Assembly: GCA_030429565.1 (NCBI GenBank)
Contig: JAUIFE010000005.1
Coordinates: 186,001-250,000, forward strand
Direction of reading: 5' to 3'
Length of the DNA: 64,000 nt
DNA from: Holophagae bacterium
GTDB taxonomy: Bacteria; Acidobacteriota; Holophagae; Acanthopleuribacterales; Acanthopleuribacteraceae
In this document: one piece after another, positions 35,501 to 45,400 of the stretch
Layout: each line of letters opens with the position of its first letter
Position numbering within the stretch: position 1 is the stretch's first letter
Notes under the pieces: model-generated
Database searches by the model: none
The model's input: only the letters and a program-made list of their open reading frames with translations
What the model was told of the DNA's origin: nothing
Made by a program: the position numbers and the translations under genes

Positions 35501-36255
35501 ATTTCGCATTCGCCCAAACGCAGGCTGGAACAGGCGTTTAACAGCGCCGTCAGCGACGACGAGCAGGCGGTGTCGACGACCAGTGCGGGGCCGTGCAAGT
35601 TAAAGCGATCGGCGACCCAGGCGGCCATAAAATTTTGGCTGCGGCCCAGCAACGAGGCGCGGTTGATCGGCACTTGGCGCGGCGACTCGGCTTCGCGCAG
35701 GGAGCGGAAATAGTCGCGGCCGTAGTCGTTCATGCGGCCGCCGATAAAAATACCGGTCTGGCGGCGTTCGTTGCAATCGGCGCCGTAACCAGCGTGGTCG
35801 AGGGTTTCGCGGGCGACTTCCATCATTAAACGCTGTTGCGGATCGAGCACGGCCGCTTCTTCGTCGCTGAGGCCGAACATGTTGGGATCAAAGTCGAAAA
35901 TGTCGTTGAGGAACGCACCCCAGCGGCCGTATCCCAAACCGGGCGCGCTGTTGTTTTCGCTGAAGTAGGCGCTTTGCGGCCAGCGACTTTCGGGGACTTG
36001 CCCGACCGATTGGTGGCCGTTGTTGAGATTTTCCCAGTAGGCGCGGATGTTGGGCGCGTCCGGCAGGCGACAGGCCATGCCGACGACCGCAATCGGTTCC
36101 TCGAAGACCGCGCCGGCTTTGCGCGGAGCGGATGGTGCGACCTCTTCGCTGCTGTTGGCTTGGGCGGCTTTCGTCGCCGCCAGCAGGACGACGGCGGCGC
36201 GCTCGGACAACTCGTTCTGTTGAAAGAGTTCTAATATTTTGCGATGCATACTCAT
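29509..36255 (-). CDS. PKS3: KS-(degenerate AT)-DH-ACP then KS-AT
   Basis: 2248 residues, ATG 36255 with GGGAG 7 nt upstream. Module 5: ketosynthase (DTACSSSL ~229, EAHGTGT, NIGHL intact), then about 588-741 an AT-like remnant (RPKVAFVLDP, LFCLGLTYLRLFQSWGLKAK) lacking the GHSxGE active site, dehydratase (HLVLGSSMLP ~888; second site LDSTT lacks the usual Gln) and ACP (LGLDSTML ~1206), with no ketoreductase. Module 6 start: ketosynthase (NTLCSSSL ~1490, ETHGTGT) and acyltransferase (GHSVGEY ~1922, HAFH ~2023, the malonyl-CoA pattern). The protein stops after a Ser/Ala-rich tail (SDSSDSSDSS), so module 6 continues on PKS4. Extender units for module 5 must come from an acyltransferase elsewhere. 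Confidence 0.92.
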   Translation of the reverse strand: MSMHRKILELFQQNELSERAAVVLLAATKAAQANSSEEVAPSAPRKAGAVFEEPIAVVGMACRLPDAPNIRAYWENLNNGHQSVGQVPESRWPQSAYFSENNSAPGLGYGRWGAFLNDIFDFDPNMFGLSDEEAAVLDPQQRLMMEVARETLDHAGYGADCNERRQTGIFIGGRMNDYGRDYFRSLREAESPRQVPINRASLLGRSQNFMAAWVADRFNLHGPALVVDTACSSSLTALLNACSSLRLGECEMAIAGGVDLLIDPLTYVMLSKTRALSPDGRCWTFDRRANGYVPGEGAGAVLLKPLSAAMRDGDSIYATIRAAAANNDGHTMGITTPDMDSQIELLHRVYGENGIDPESVGMIEAHGTGTTIGDPIEVKALSEVFRRRTKLSGYCAIGSVKTNIGHLHSASGIAGFLKTVLSLRHKTLVPTLNCEDPNPRFAFHESPFYPNLQRRPWSKNEQPRRAGISSFGFGGTNVHLCLEEAPTDNRPATSSLPSALLTLSAPTRAGLIDLVNAWITLLEDPTSAGIHDLAATSTAGRQHHQHRLALVVPNRQQAISDLRSFQQGAVPHRADSSALYSGEAGRPKVAFVLDPRVFRAKRETLRQTFAAMPELLSHLQEICRQLPPLQAESIEAALCKDGPLNANAREDMVLFCLGLTYLRLFQSWGLKAKLPKNDLFHQKLAAAVRSEADIAAVFKEIVRQPLHLDEAPLDNIEADSTLYLGPVPPPHRMHTQVLPLLVKNGAPLVGLHKVLGALYVSGATLDWRQVVQPGFRRVPVPSIGYHRKTLKVPEPLTRQVPVIETEAQDVVPQTAPEQVVSPAATAEPVTDTVGQAASAPQEEISVTGRYTNADDHPMLHRVTMDAERRIIFECSYSMADVYFRDHLVLGSSMLPGMAWLEIVRAAVESATQLRVTGFGDVTFLQPLRIDPGERKRVTGIVEPDSHFEVHEVVSEGSNEKVLLRGRISFDSLPAVPAQPVADWAARCSERTHGDEVYRVLRELGYTHGPFFQNIHWMSSLNEYETFAELKRAERTPAMARELKLDPGMLDSTTIAAFGSGNGSVVRSGGQPFIPIFLGSVRIYDAIPAAAYAQSKIHVWNQEMSRCTQTILDSNGRVCVVIEDIVSKKVPLTAFAGPATEPLVADYSEPSVASVVAASEDVTETATETAAVVKRDPREVLLTWLGALMDVELDEDQCETEFLSLGLDSTMLVTLTQKVEKEAGIKLYPTVFFEYQTPLEFVDYMLEDFAEACETLVAAQPQQTAAGDTRPKPLTPQPPAPVEVVRQVTAPAPAPVVAKAPAAVTEAPATPQPVATTANAANEPQGAFEVAVIGMAGRYPQADNLDAFWELLRDGVDAVGEIPADRWDWRQVFDADPNRDDTSYSRWGAFLKDIDRFDPLFFGISPREAAGYDPQARIFFQTAWEALEDAGYAGSSDSNTGLWVGYSHDHYYEQRIRGRNNGSRGISLETSIANQFSFFMNWRGPSLTVNTLCSSSLVAIHLAVNALEKGECKQALVGGVHAALSPEYYVTMSNQRALSPTGRCRTFDASADGYVPGEGVGAVLLKPLAQALADGDRIHGVIKGSAVNHGGRANRLTAPNPDAQAEVVRTALQRAGVTPADVTFIETHGTGTSLGDPIEVKGLTRVYGRDSRGVLLGSLKSQIGHLESAAGIAGLHKVLLSMKHRTLPASLHVDQLNPALQLDGFEVNRSLRRLPSDKLRAGLSSFGMLGVNAHLIIEEAPAATPAPQSSGPYLLTLSAKDEDALDSLAASYSRQAEQGDVADLCFSANTGLRRFEQRLAVVAEDATSLSSLLAKGKGKGLYRGRAKNARKLKTALLFTGQGAQYAGMAKQLYANDAGFRDDIDRCHAILHGRGINLTDLLFGAGGKDIDQTANAQPALFAVSWSLARLWSRWGLQPQALLGHSVGEYAAACFAGVFDLESGLNLIAERGRLMQSLPTGVGTMAAVATAESDILEDLKTEPSVTVAARNAPRSTVISGEKEALQRLSARFSERDIRVVPLRVSHAFHSPLMDPILDAFETFAAQFTFHAPNIPLLANLTGDFHQGAPSARYWRDHLRQAVCFSANVARLEKVDLLLEVGPQPTLARLAKAAGYPGLAVGSLHRNSDDQATLNDALAQAFTLGVPLDFDAVTGRRGRRISLPPYPFKQDRYWIDSVDSSDSSDSSNAIASAASRIAESPTSTTGRASAKTALAAAPTGTETLATSSAKAAAPADPTQANPISHPLFDSWD
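29711..29746. repeat. 9-bp tandem repeat in the PKS3 C-terminal tail
   Basis: Four 9-bp units beginning GAATCG encode the Ser-Asp-Ser rich stretch of the tail after the acyltransferase. It is a flexible linker near the split to PKS4 and is likely variable in length. Confidence 0.6.
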
Positions 36256-36453
36256 TGGGGACTCCCACGATAAAAATTAAGGCTGGAACATACCCGCGTC
36301 GGCGTCGGCGTTGCGGTCCGGTGAGGCGGCGAAGCAGGGCGGGTGGAAACGGACGGGTGAGGGCGAAGACTGGAGGGGACGTCGGCTGGGGCCCGGTGCG
36401 CCGTCGCGCAAGGTCGACGACGCATGTGGGTCAGCAAGTTTTCACAAAGAAGT

Positions 36454-39400
36454 TCATAAGCTGCCTACCTCCAATGGGTTGTTGGCGACTTGACGGTCTT
36501 CTCGCAAAACCTGTTCGGCGTCTTCCAGTGACAAATCACCGAGCTTGAGGCGTCGCAGAATGCTTTGAATGCCGTCGTCTTCGCTGAGATCGAGTATCGC
36601 GGCCTGGGGCGCGGCGACCGGGGTGGCGGGTTCGGGGCGGGTTGGGGTCGGCGTCGCCAGGGTGGGTTCGCTTGCGGGCACGACCGGTTCGGGTTGCGGG
36701 GCGGGGTTGGCGCGGGGTTGATCCGCGACCGGGGTACTGGGTGTTGCGCTCAGGTTCTCGGCCGCGAAGCGACCCAGTTTGCGCAGGGTGGGATAGCTGA
36801 TGACCACGTGTGGCTCAATCGAGCAGCCGTAGTGCTTTTCCATGGCGGCGACGGTGTCGGCGATGAGCAGTGAGTCGAGGCCCATCTCGGCGAAGTTGTC
36901 GTCGAGCGGCAAGTCGTCGGCGTCGACCTTGAGCACGTCGGCCAGTAGCGTGCGCACCTGTTCGACCTCGGCGTCAACATTGGCGACACCGGCGGCGGCG
37001 CTGTTGGCGACCTGGATCGCGGTGGGCGCGGTCGCCGCGGTGCTAGGTGCCGGCGGCGTGGTTGCGGCCGTTGTGGCCGGCGCGGTTTTGGGATCGACGG
37101 CGGCGAGTTCGGCCGCTGCGGCATGGTGGGCGGCGACGAGGTTGAAGAAACCGTCGGCGTCGACCGGATCGGCGTTGTTGAGAATGATTTGGCAGGCCGA
37201 GCCCTCGGCCAGCGCGTGGTAGAACGCCGCCACGCCGGCTTCGGCGCTAATCGCCTGCAGCGGACCTTGATGGTTGTGGCCGGCGGAAAGACCAGTGTCG
37301 GCCCACTCCGGCCACACCAGGCTAACGACCTTGGGTGCGCCGGCGGCGCGGCTTTGCTCGGCGTGGTGGTTTTGCCAAGCGTTGCCGGCGGCGTAGTCGG
37401 TCATGCCTTTGGCGAGGCGCGGGCACAGGCTGGAAACGGAGGAGAACCAGACAACCAGGTCGGCGCCGGCGTCCTTAGCGGCGTTGTAGAGCAAGCTCGA
37501 GCCGGTGACTTTCGGGGCCAGGATCGCTTGGAAGCGGTCGTCGTCTTTGCCGCGCAGGGAGCGTGGCGGGTCGGCGATGCCGGCCGCGTGGATGACGCCG
37601 TCGACCTTGCCGAAGCTGGTGACGGCGGTGTCGAACAAGCGCGTCACTTGGTCCGCATCGGCCAGGTCGGCCGCCACATAGCGAACCTTGCCTTGGGCTT
37701 GCAGCGTCGCCAATTTGCGTTCCTTGTCGTTGCTCGCGTCGGCAAGGGCTTTCGTCGCCACCTGTGAGCGGCCGCTAATTACCAGTTGTGCGTTGTAGCG
37801 CGTCACCAGGTCGGCGGCGACGGCGTAACCCAAACCACCCAAGCCGCCTGGCACGACGTAGACGCCGCCTTGGCGCAACGGCGCGTTTTGGTTTGGGTTC
37901 CGGCGGCTGTCCCAACCGCGTTGCAGACCGTGACCGTCGCGGAACATGACTTCCCGGCGCCCATCGGCGGTGCCGGCGGCCGACCACACTTGGCTGCAGA
38001 CCTCACCGAGCCGTTGCTGATCGAGCAGAATCGTTTTCCAATTGAATTGGGTCTGCTCGGCGGCGAGCGCGGCGGCGACGGCGCTACAGAGTGCCTGTTG
38101 CGGCGTGTCGACCTCGGCGATCACCGCCAGGTTGAGACCGGTGATTTTGGCTGCGATCAACGCACGGGTCAGTTGCAGCATGGGTAAGGCCGCTGTTTCG
38201 CCGCTCAAGTCGGCGGTCAGGTCGGCGTGCACGATGAGGCCGGTCGCATCGGTGGCGGCGATGAGCGACACCAAGGTCGTCAGCGCCTCTTCGTCGAAGC
38301 GCGCGCTGTCATCGCTACGGCCGAGTTTGGCGGCTTGGCGGTAGATCACCTGATTGCCGGCGGTTTCCAGGAAGTCGGTTAAGACGCGGGCCTTGCCGGC
38401 GGCGCCGTCGAGCACGAACCAGGTGCCGACCAAACCGCGAGCGCTGGGGGCGGCCGCCGTCCAAATCGGTTGTTGTAAGCGAAAGCCTTGGGCCGGAGGC
38501 AGGCCGACAGCGGGTCGCGTGGCGGCGATTTGGGTCGGTGTTACGGGGGCGGGTTGGCCGGTGAGTGCGTCTTTCCAGAGGCGCTTGCGTTGGAAGGGAT
38601 AGGTTGGCAGGGTAACGCGACGGCGTTGGAAAGGTGCGTCGAAGGCAGCCCAGTTAATGTCAAAGCCGGTTTCGTAGAGCGCCGCCAGGTTTTGCAGGAG
38701 CACGCGCCAGTCGCCGCCACGGCGTTCCAGACTGTGGTACCAACCGAATCCTTCGCCGAGCACCTTGCGACCCATGCCGGTCAGCACCGGGTGTGGGCCG
38801 ACCTCGAGGAAACGCGTGCAACCTTCGGCGGCCAGCGTTTCCATACCGGTGGTGAAGGCGACGGCGTGGCGCAAGTGACGGCACCAGTAATCGGCGTCGG
38901 GCGCTTGCTGCAGACGCTGTCCGGTCAGGTTCGAGATGAGCGGGATCCGCGGCGCACGCATGGGGACCTTGGCGGCGGCGGTGCGGAATTCGTCGAGGAT
39001 GGGGTCCATCAGCGGTGAGTGGAAGGCGTGTGAGACGCGCAGGGGAACCACGGTCAGCGCTTTGTGTTTACCGCGTGCCACGAAACGCGTCAGCGCCTCG
39101 TTGTCGCCGGAAACGACGGTGTTGGTGGGTCCGTTATAGGCGGCGACGGCGAGCAGCGGTTCGTCGGTGAGCAGTGGTGCAACGGCGTCGGCGCCGGCTG
39201 CGACGGTGACCATGCCGCCACGTTCCAGTGGCAACGATTGCATCAGGCGGCCGCGTTCGGCGACGAGGCGCAGGGCATCGTCACGGTCGAGCACGCCGGC
39301 GATGGTGGCGGCGACGAACTCACCCAAGCTATGGCCGAGCACCGCGTCGGGAATCACACCCCAAGACAACCACAGTTGCGCCAAGGCGTATTCCAGGGCG

Positions 39401-42400
39401 AACAGCGCGGGTTGCGCGTTGCCGGTTTGGTGGATCAGGTCGCGGTGGTTAGCGTCATAGAGCAGGTCGAGCAGCGGCACGTCCAGCAGCGGGTCGAGTA
39501 CGGCGGCACATTCCTGCAGCGCGGTGCGGAAGGTCTCGTGCCCTTCGTACAACGCGCGGCCCATGTCCGGCCACTGGCTGCCCTGACCGGTGAAGATCAT
39601 GGCCAGTTTGCCGTCGTCGCCCGCGGCGACTTGGCTGCCGTCGCGTTGGCGCCAAGCGCGCAGTTTCTCCGTCAATTCCGTCGTGTTGGAACCCGTGATC
39701 GCAAGGCGGTGGTTGAAGTGCGCGCGACCGCTGTTGGCGGTGAAGCACAGGTCGGCGCCGCTGTCGGGCAGGGAGGCGTCGAGGTATCGGTCAACCAAGG
39801 CGTTAAGCGCGGTGCTGCTCTTGGCGGACAAGGCCAGCACATGCAGCGGGCGTTCCACGCTGTTGCGCGGGGCACGTGGCAGCGGTGCTTCTTCGAGAAC
39901 CAGGTGACCGTTGACGCCGCCGAGACCGAAGGAACTCAGACCGGCGCGGCGCACGCCCTCGCGTTCACGCCACTTGCGCAAACGCGTGTTGACGTAAAAC
40001 GGGCTGTTCTCCAGGTTCATGGCCGGGTTGATTTCGTCGACGTGCAGGCTGGGCGGGATCTGTTTGGCTTTGAGGCTCAACAACACTTTGATCAGGCCCG
40101 CAATGCCGGCGGCCGGTTCCAGGTGGCCGATGTTGGATTTCAGCGAACCAACCGCGCAGGTTTGCGGGGTGACGCCGTCGCCTTGGTTAAAGGCTTGGGT
40201 CAGGCCGACGACTTCGATGGGATCGCCCAGTGAGGTGCCGGTGCCGTGGGTTTCGACGTAGCTGATGGAGGCCGCGTCAACACCGGCGTCGGCGTGGGCG
40301 CGGCGGATCAGGTCGGCTTGCGCGCTGGAGCTGGGCACGGTTAAACCGCTGGTTTGGCCGCCATGGCTGACAGCGATGCCGCGAATAACGCCGTGGATGT
40401 GGTCGCCGTCGGCGAGGGCCCGGTCCAGTGACTTGAGCAGCACCAAGCCGGCGCCTTCACCTGGCACGTAGCCGTTGGCGTGTTTCGAGAAGGTGTGGCA
40501 GCGGCCGTCGGGTGAGACGGCACGCAACCGGCACAGCGATTGGTAGTAGGCCGGTGATAATCCGGCGTGGACGCCACCCGCCAGCGCGCTGTCGCATTCG
40601 CCGCGACGCAGGCTTTCGATGGCCAGTTGCAGCGCGGTCAGCGACGACGAGCACAGGGTGTCGACAGTCAGGCACGGGCCGCGCAGGTCGAGGAAGTAGG
40701 AAATACGGTTGGCGAGGATCGCGTTTTGGTTGCCGAGCCCGGAATAGGCGTCGAGCATCGCGCCGATGTGGTGCTCGCGGTAGTGGTTATAACTGGCGCC
40801 GATGAAGATACCGGTCCGTTGGGAGGACAGTTGTTCCGGCGCGTAACCGGCGTTCTCCAGGGTTTCCCAGGCGCATTCGAGCGCCAATCGCTGCTGTGGA
40901 TCCATGACCTCGGCTTCGCGAGGGTAGAGGCGGAAGAAGGCGGCGTCGAACTGGTCGAGGTCGGCAAGGAAGCCACCGCGTTTGGTGTAGATGCGGTCTT
41001 TGGCGTTGGGATCGGCGTCGAAGTAACGTTCGATGTCCCAGCGTTCTTTGGGGATGCCGTCGACGGTTTCGCGACCTTCGGCAAGGTTGTGCCAGAAGTC
41101 GTCGAGGTCGGCGGCGCCGGGGAAACGACCGGCCATGCCAATGACGGCCACGGCCTTGCCGTCGGGACGGGGTTCACTTTGCGTGAGCCGTGCCGGTGTG
41201 CTGATTTTGAGCACTTTGGTGGGCGTGTTCGCTGTCGGTACCGGCGCCGTCGTTGCCGGCTTGGCGGCCTTGACGCTAACCGGTGCGGCCGGTGCGGTCG
41301 CTGTGGGGGTCGGCGCCGGCGCTGATTCGTTGCCGAAGGTCACACCGTAGTGGTCAATCAGGGCGTCGCACAGGTTGTTGACGTTGGCGTAGTCGAAGAA
41401 CAAGGTCGGTGGCAAGGTCGTAGGGCACAGCGGCTGCAAATCGTCGACCATCTTGACGGCGAGGATTGAATCCAGGCCCAGTTCAAGGAAGGGTCGTTTG
41501 CGATCAAAGCGGTTGCGTTCCAGTTCCAAGTGGCGGCAGACAATGTCGCTGATGCGCTCGGCCAGCGGTGCGCGGTTGATGGGGGCGGCGACGGCGCTGT
41601 CGGCGGCAACTGCAACCTGATTGGCCTGGCTCGGTGCGGCGGCAACGGTGGTTGTGGTGGTGGGGACCATCTTGACCAGCGCTTCGGCCAAACGTTCGGC
41701 GTTGGCGTAGTCGAAGAACAAGGTTGGCGGCAAGGTCAGTTCCAGGCGACGGTTGAGGTCGTCGACCAGCTTGACCGCCAGGATCGAGTCGAGCCCCAGT
41801 TCGAGGAAGGGTCGTTTGGTGTTGACGCGGTCCATTTCCAGGTGTTCCTGCATGACCGCGCAAACCATGGCCAGCGCTTCGTTGCGGGTCATGCCTGGAT
41901 TGATTTGTTCGCGCACGGGTTGCGGTGGCTGACCGGCGGCGAGGCGGCGCCCTGGCACGACGAGGTTGGGACCGCCGATGATCAAGCCGCGCCGCATGGC
42001 TTCCAAGGCTTCGACCGTGGTCAAGGGTTCGTAACCGCGAGCGCGCGTCGTGGCCGCCAGGTCGGCGCCCATGCCGACCCCGCCCCACAGACCCCAGTTA
42101 ATGCTGAGCGTTGGGTAACCGGCTTGCACGCGGCGGTAGGCGACGGCGTCCATGAACCGGTTGGCGGCGGCGTAGTCGCCTTGGCCGAGGTTGCCGGTGA
42201 CGGCGGAGAGCGAGCTGAACAGCACCAGTAACTTGGTATTGCGTTCGCGGGTGATGCGGTCGAGGGTAATGGTGCCTTCGACCTTGGGGCCGGTGACGGC
42301 GTTGAAGTCGGCGACCTTTTTGCTCTTGAGCAGGCCGTCGCGGACGACGCCGGCGGCATGGAAGACGCCGTCGACATAGCCGAACCGCGTTTCAACGCTG

Positions 42401-45400
42401 TCGAAGACTTGGCGCATCGATTGTGGATCGGTGACGTCGCCGCGATAGACGCCGACTTCGGCACCGAGCGTTTGCATTTCGGCGACGGCGTTGTGAATGG
42501 GGTGGGTGACGTCTTGCGGCAGGCCGCCGCGCGAGATCAGGGCCAAGCGTGCCTTGGCCGAACGGGCCAACCAGCGCGCCACTTCCAGGCCGACCCCGCC
42601 GAGGCCGCCGGTGATCAGGTAAACGCCGCGTTGGACCAGGGGCAGCTCGTCACCGACGTTGTCGGCGACGACTTCGAGTTTGGGGACCAGGCGTGAGTTG
42701 CCGCGCAATGCGACTTCGCGGTCACTGACGGCATGGCTCAATTCAGCCAGCAGCGGATCGAGCAATTCGTTGCGGTCGGCGGAGGACAGGGAGACGGCGC
42801 TGCATTGCCACGAGGGGGCCTCGTTGGCGAGCACGGCCAACAAGCCGTGGGCGCCGGCGTGGGCCGGTTCCAACAACACGACCGAGGCCGGATAAAGCGC
42901 CTCGCGCATCAGGTTGCGGGCGACGTGGTGTGGGTTTTGACTGCTCAGCAGAGCTTCGCCTGCGTTGGCTTGCGGTACTTCCGAGTTCATGGCCTTGAGC
43001 AGGTTGTCGAGGAAGCTTTGGACCGGGTCGTCGGCCTGGGTTTCGCTGTGAATCAAGGCCCCGCCGGTGGTGACTAAGCGGAACGACAGTGGCGCGGTGC
43101 CGTAGTGTTGCAGCATGGCTTGGACCAGCAGGAACAGTTCCTCAATGGCGAGACCGTCCTCGCCGTGGGCCTCCTCGCACAACAGCACCAAAATGGCGGC
43201 GGGTTGTCGCCCGCGCTGCGCGAGTTCGGCACAGAGACGGCGGTAGTGGTCGGCCTCGGCGCGGTTCATGCTGAAGTGGTTTTGGTCGGCGTGGAAGCTC
43301 TTGGCTTGGGCGACTTCAATGATGTCGCAACCCTTGCGGCGCAGGGATTGAATGATGCGTGTTTCGAGTGGGTCGTTGCCGCGAAAGACCAAGTGCAAGC
43401 CGTCAAACGGTTGCTCGGGCCCGGACAATGCGGCCGGTTGCCACGACTGGCGCAACAGGTGGCCCTCCTCTTCGGGTACGGCGGCGGTCGGCACGGGTAC
43501 GCTAACGGTGGGTGCGTTGCGTTTCATTGGTGCGCGGAAGCCGATGCCGTCGACGGCGGCCAGCACGCGACCGTCGCCGGCGCACAGCGTCAGTGAACCA
43601 ATGCCGTCCTGGGTGCGGTTGCCCACCAGAACCAGGTCACCGGTGAGGGCGGCGAGGTCGTGGTAGCGGGTTTGCGCGAAGCTGTAGGGCACGGGAATGG
43701 CGTCGAGATCGGGTTCGCGCCGTTGTGTGAGGGCGGCGAACCCGCGCAGACCGTTGTCGACGGCAATCGCCAAGCGCACGTCCTCGGGTAAAGCCGCGTC
43801 GAGGGCCAGGTCGAGTACGAAGCCGCTGTCGCTGATCGACAAGGCGCGTTGGCAATCCAGCATGCTGCCGACCGTCAACCCTCGTTGTGCCAGCCAGGTG
43901 TTAACCTGTTGCAGGTCAACGATTTGGTTGTGGCGTAAGCGCAATTGGGCCAGGTCTTGACGATGGTCGTCGAAGGTGTCTTGGACCAGTTTGCCGCGTG
44001 CGTGTTCGCGGCGACCTTCGTCCGAGGTCAAGCGGAATTGCAGGGCGCCGTCGGTGCCGCGTTTAACCGAGAGATCAACTTCAAGGCCGCCTTCGCTGTC
44101 GACGATCGGGTGGCGCAGCAAGAGGTCTTGCAATTGGTGCTGCGGGTGGTTGAGCAACCGCGCGGCGGCGAAGACCATTTCCATGACGGCGGCGGCCGGT
44201 AACACGGCCTGGTCGAAGAGCTGGTGGTTGTTGAGCAACGCGTCGTTGCGGCGGCTGAAGGTTTTGCGGAAGCGCGCGCCTTCCAGGTCGGCGCATTCGC
44301 GGTCGATGAGCGCGTGCAGGCGGGCCGCAACCGTTTCGGTTTCGCGTTCCTCTTCGGGTTGAACGTGGAAGCGACGGCGTTCGAAGGGGTAAGTCGGCAG
44401 CGCGATACGGCGTGGTTGTTGGCCGTGACGGGCGGCGGTATCGGCTTCGTAGCCGTCCCAATCGATGTCGACCCCGTTGACGAAAAGCAGCGCCAAGACG
44501 CGTTGGGTGGCAACGTCGTCGGTCTTCTTAACCGTGGCCTGCGCCAGCAACGGCAGGTAGCGGTCTTCCCAGCGCGTGCCGCGACACCAGCGTTTGAGTT
44601 GGGCGTGATCGGCGTGGCTGAGCAGGTGTTGAACCGCACGTTGGTGGGCGTCACGCGTTTGTTCACCGTCGCCTGGCGTCTGGAAGACGGCCGGATCGTC
44701 GCCGGCGGCGCGCAGGTGTTTGGCGAGCAGGACCGGGTTCTGGCAGACGACCGCGCGGCGGTACTCAAAGCGACCACGACCGGTGTTGGCGGTGAAGAAA
44801 ACGTCTTCGATGTGTTCGGGCTGATGGGTTTCCAGCCAGGTTGCCATCTCCTCCGTCATTTGATCCAACGCCGCTTGTGAGCGGGCTGAGAGCACGAACA
44901 CCCGGGCGCCGTCCGCCTTAGGGCGTTGCGGCGGCGCCGGTGCTTCGGCGACAACCAGGTGGGCGTTCACGCCGCCCATGCCGAAGGCGCTGATGCCCGC
45001 GACCTTGTTTTCGGCACGCCAGGGTTTCAGGCGGTTATTAATATAGAAAGGCGTGTTTTCGAAATGGATTTTGGGGTTGGGCGCTTGAATGTGAAGGCTG
45101 GGTGGTAACTCACTTGCTTCCATTGATTTGAGTACCTTGACCAGGCCCGCCATACCGGCCGCCGGTTCCAGGTGGCCCAGGTTACTTTTCACCGAGCCGA
45201 GCGCACAGAACTGGCGCCGTTCGCTGTCGAAGGCTTTGGTAAGGCCCTGCACTTCGATGGGATCGCCGAGCGAGGTGCCGGTGCCGTGGGCTTCCACGTA
45301 GCTCAGCGCTTCGGGTTCGGTTTTGGCGTCGCGCAAGGCGTCCTGAATGACTTGGACCTGGGCTTCGACGCGGGGGACGGTGAAGCCACCGGCGCGACCG

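Noticed and set aside
39064..40233. Plus-strand frame of about 390 codons opposite PKS2
   Set aside because: Same pattern of antisense shadow; no motif or start signal.
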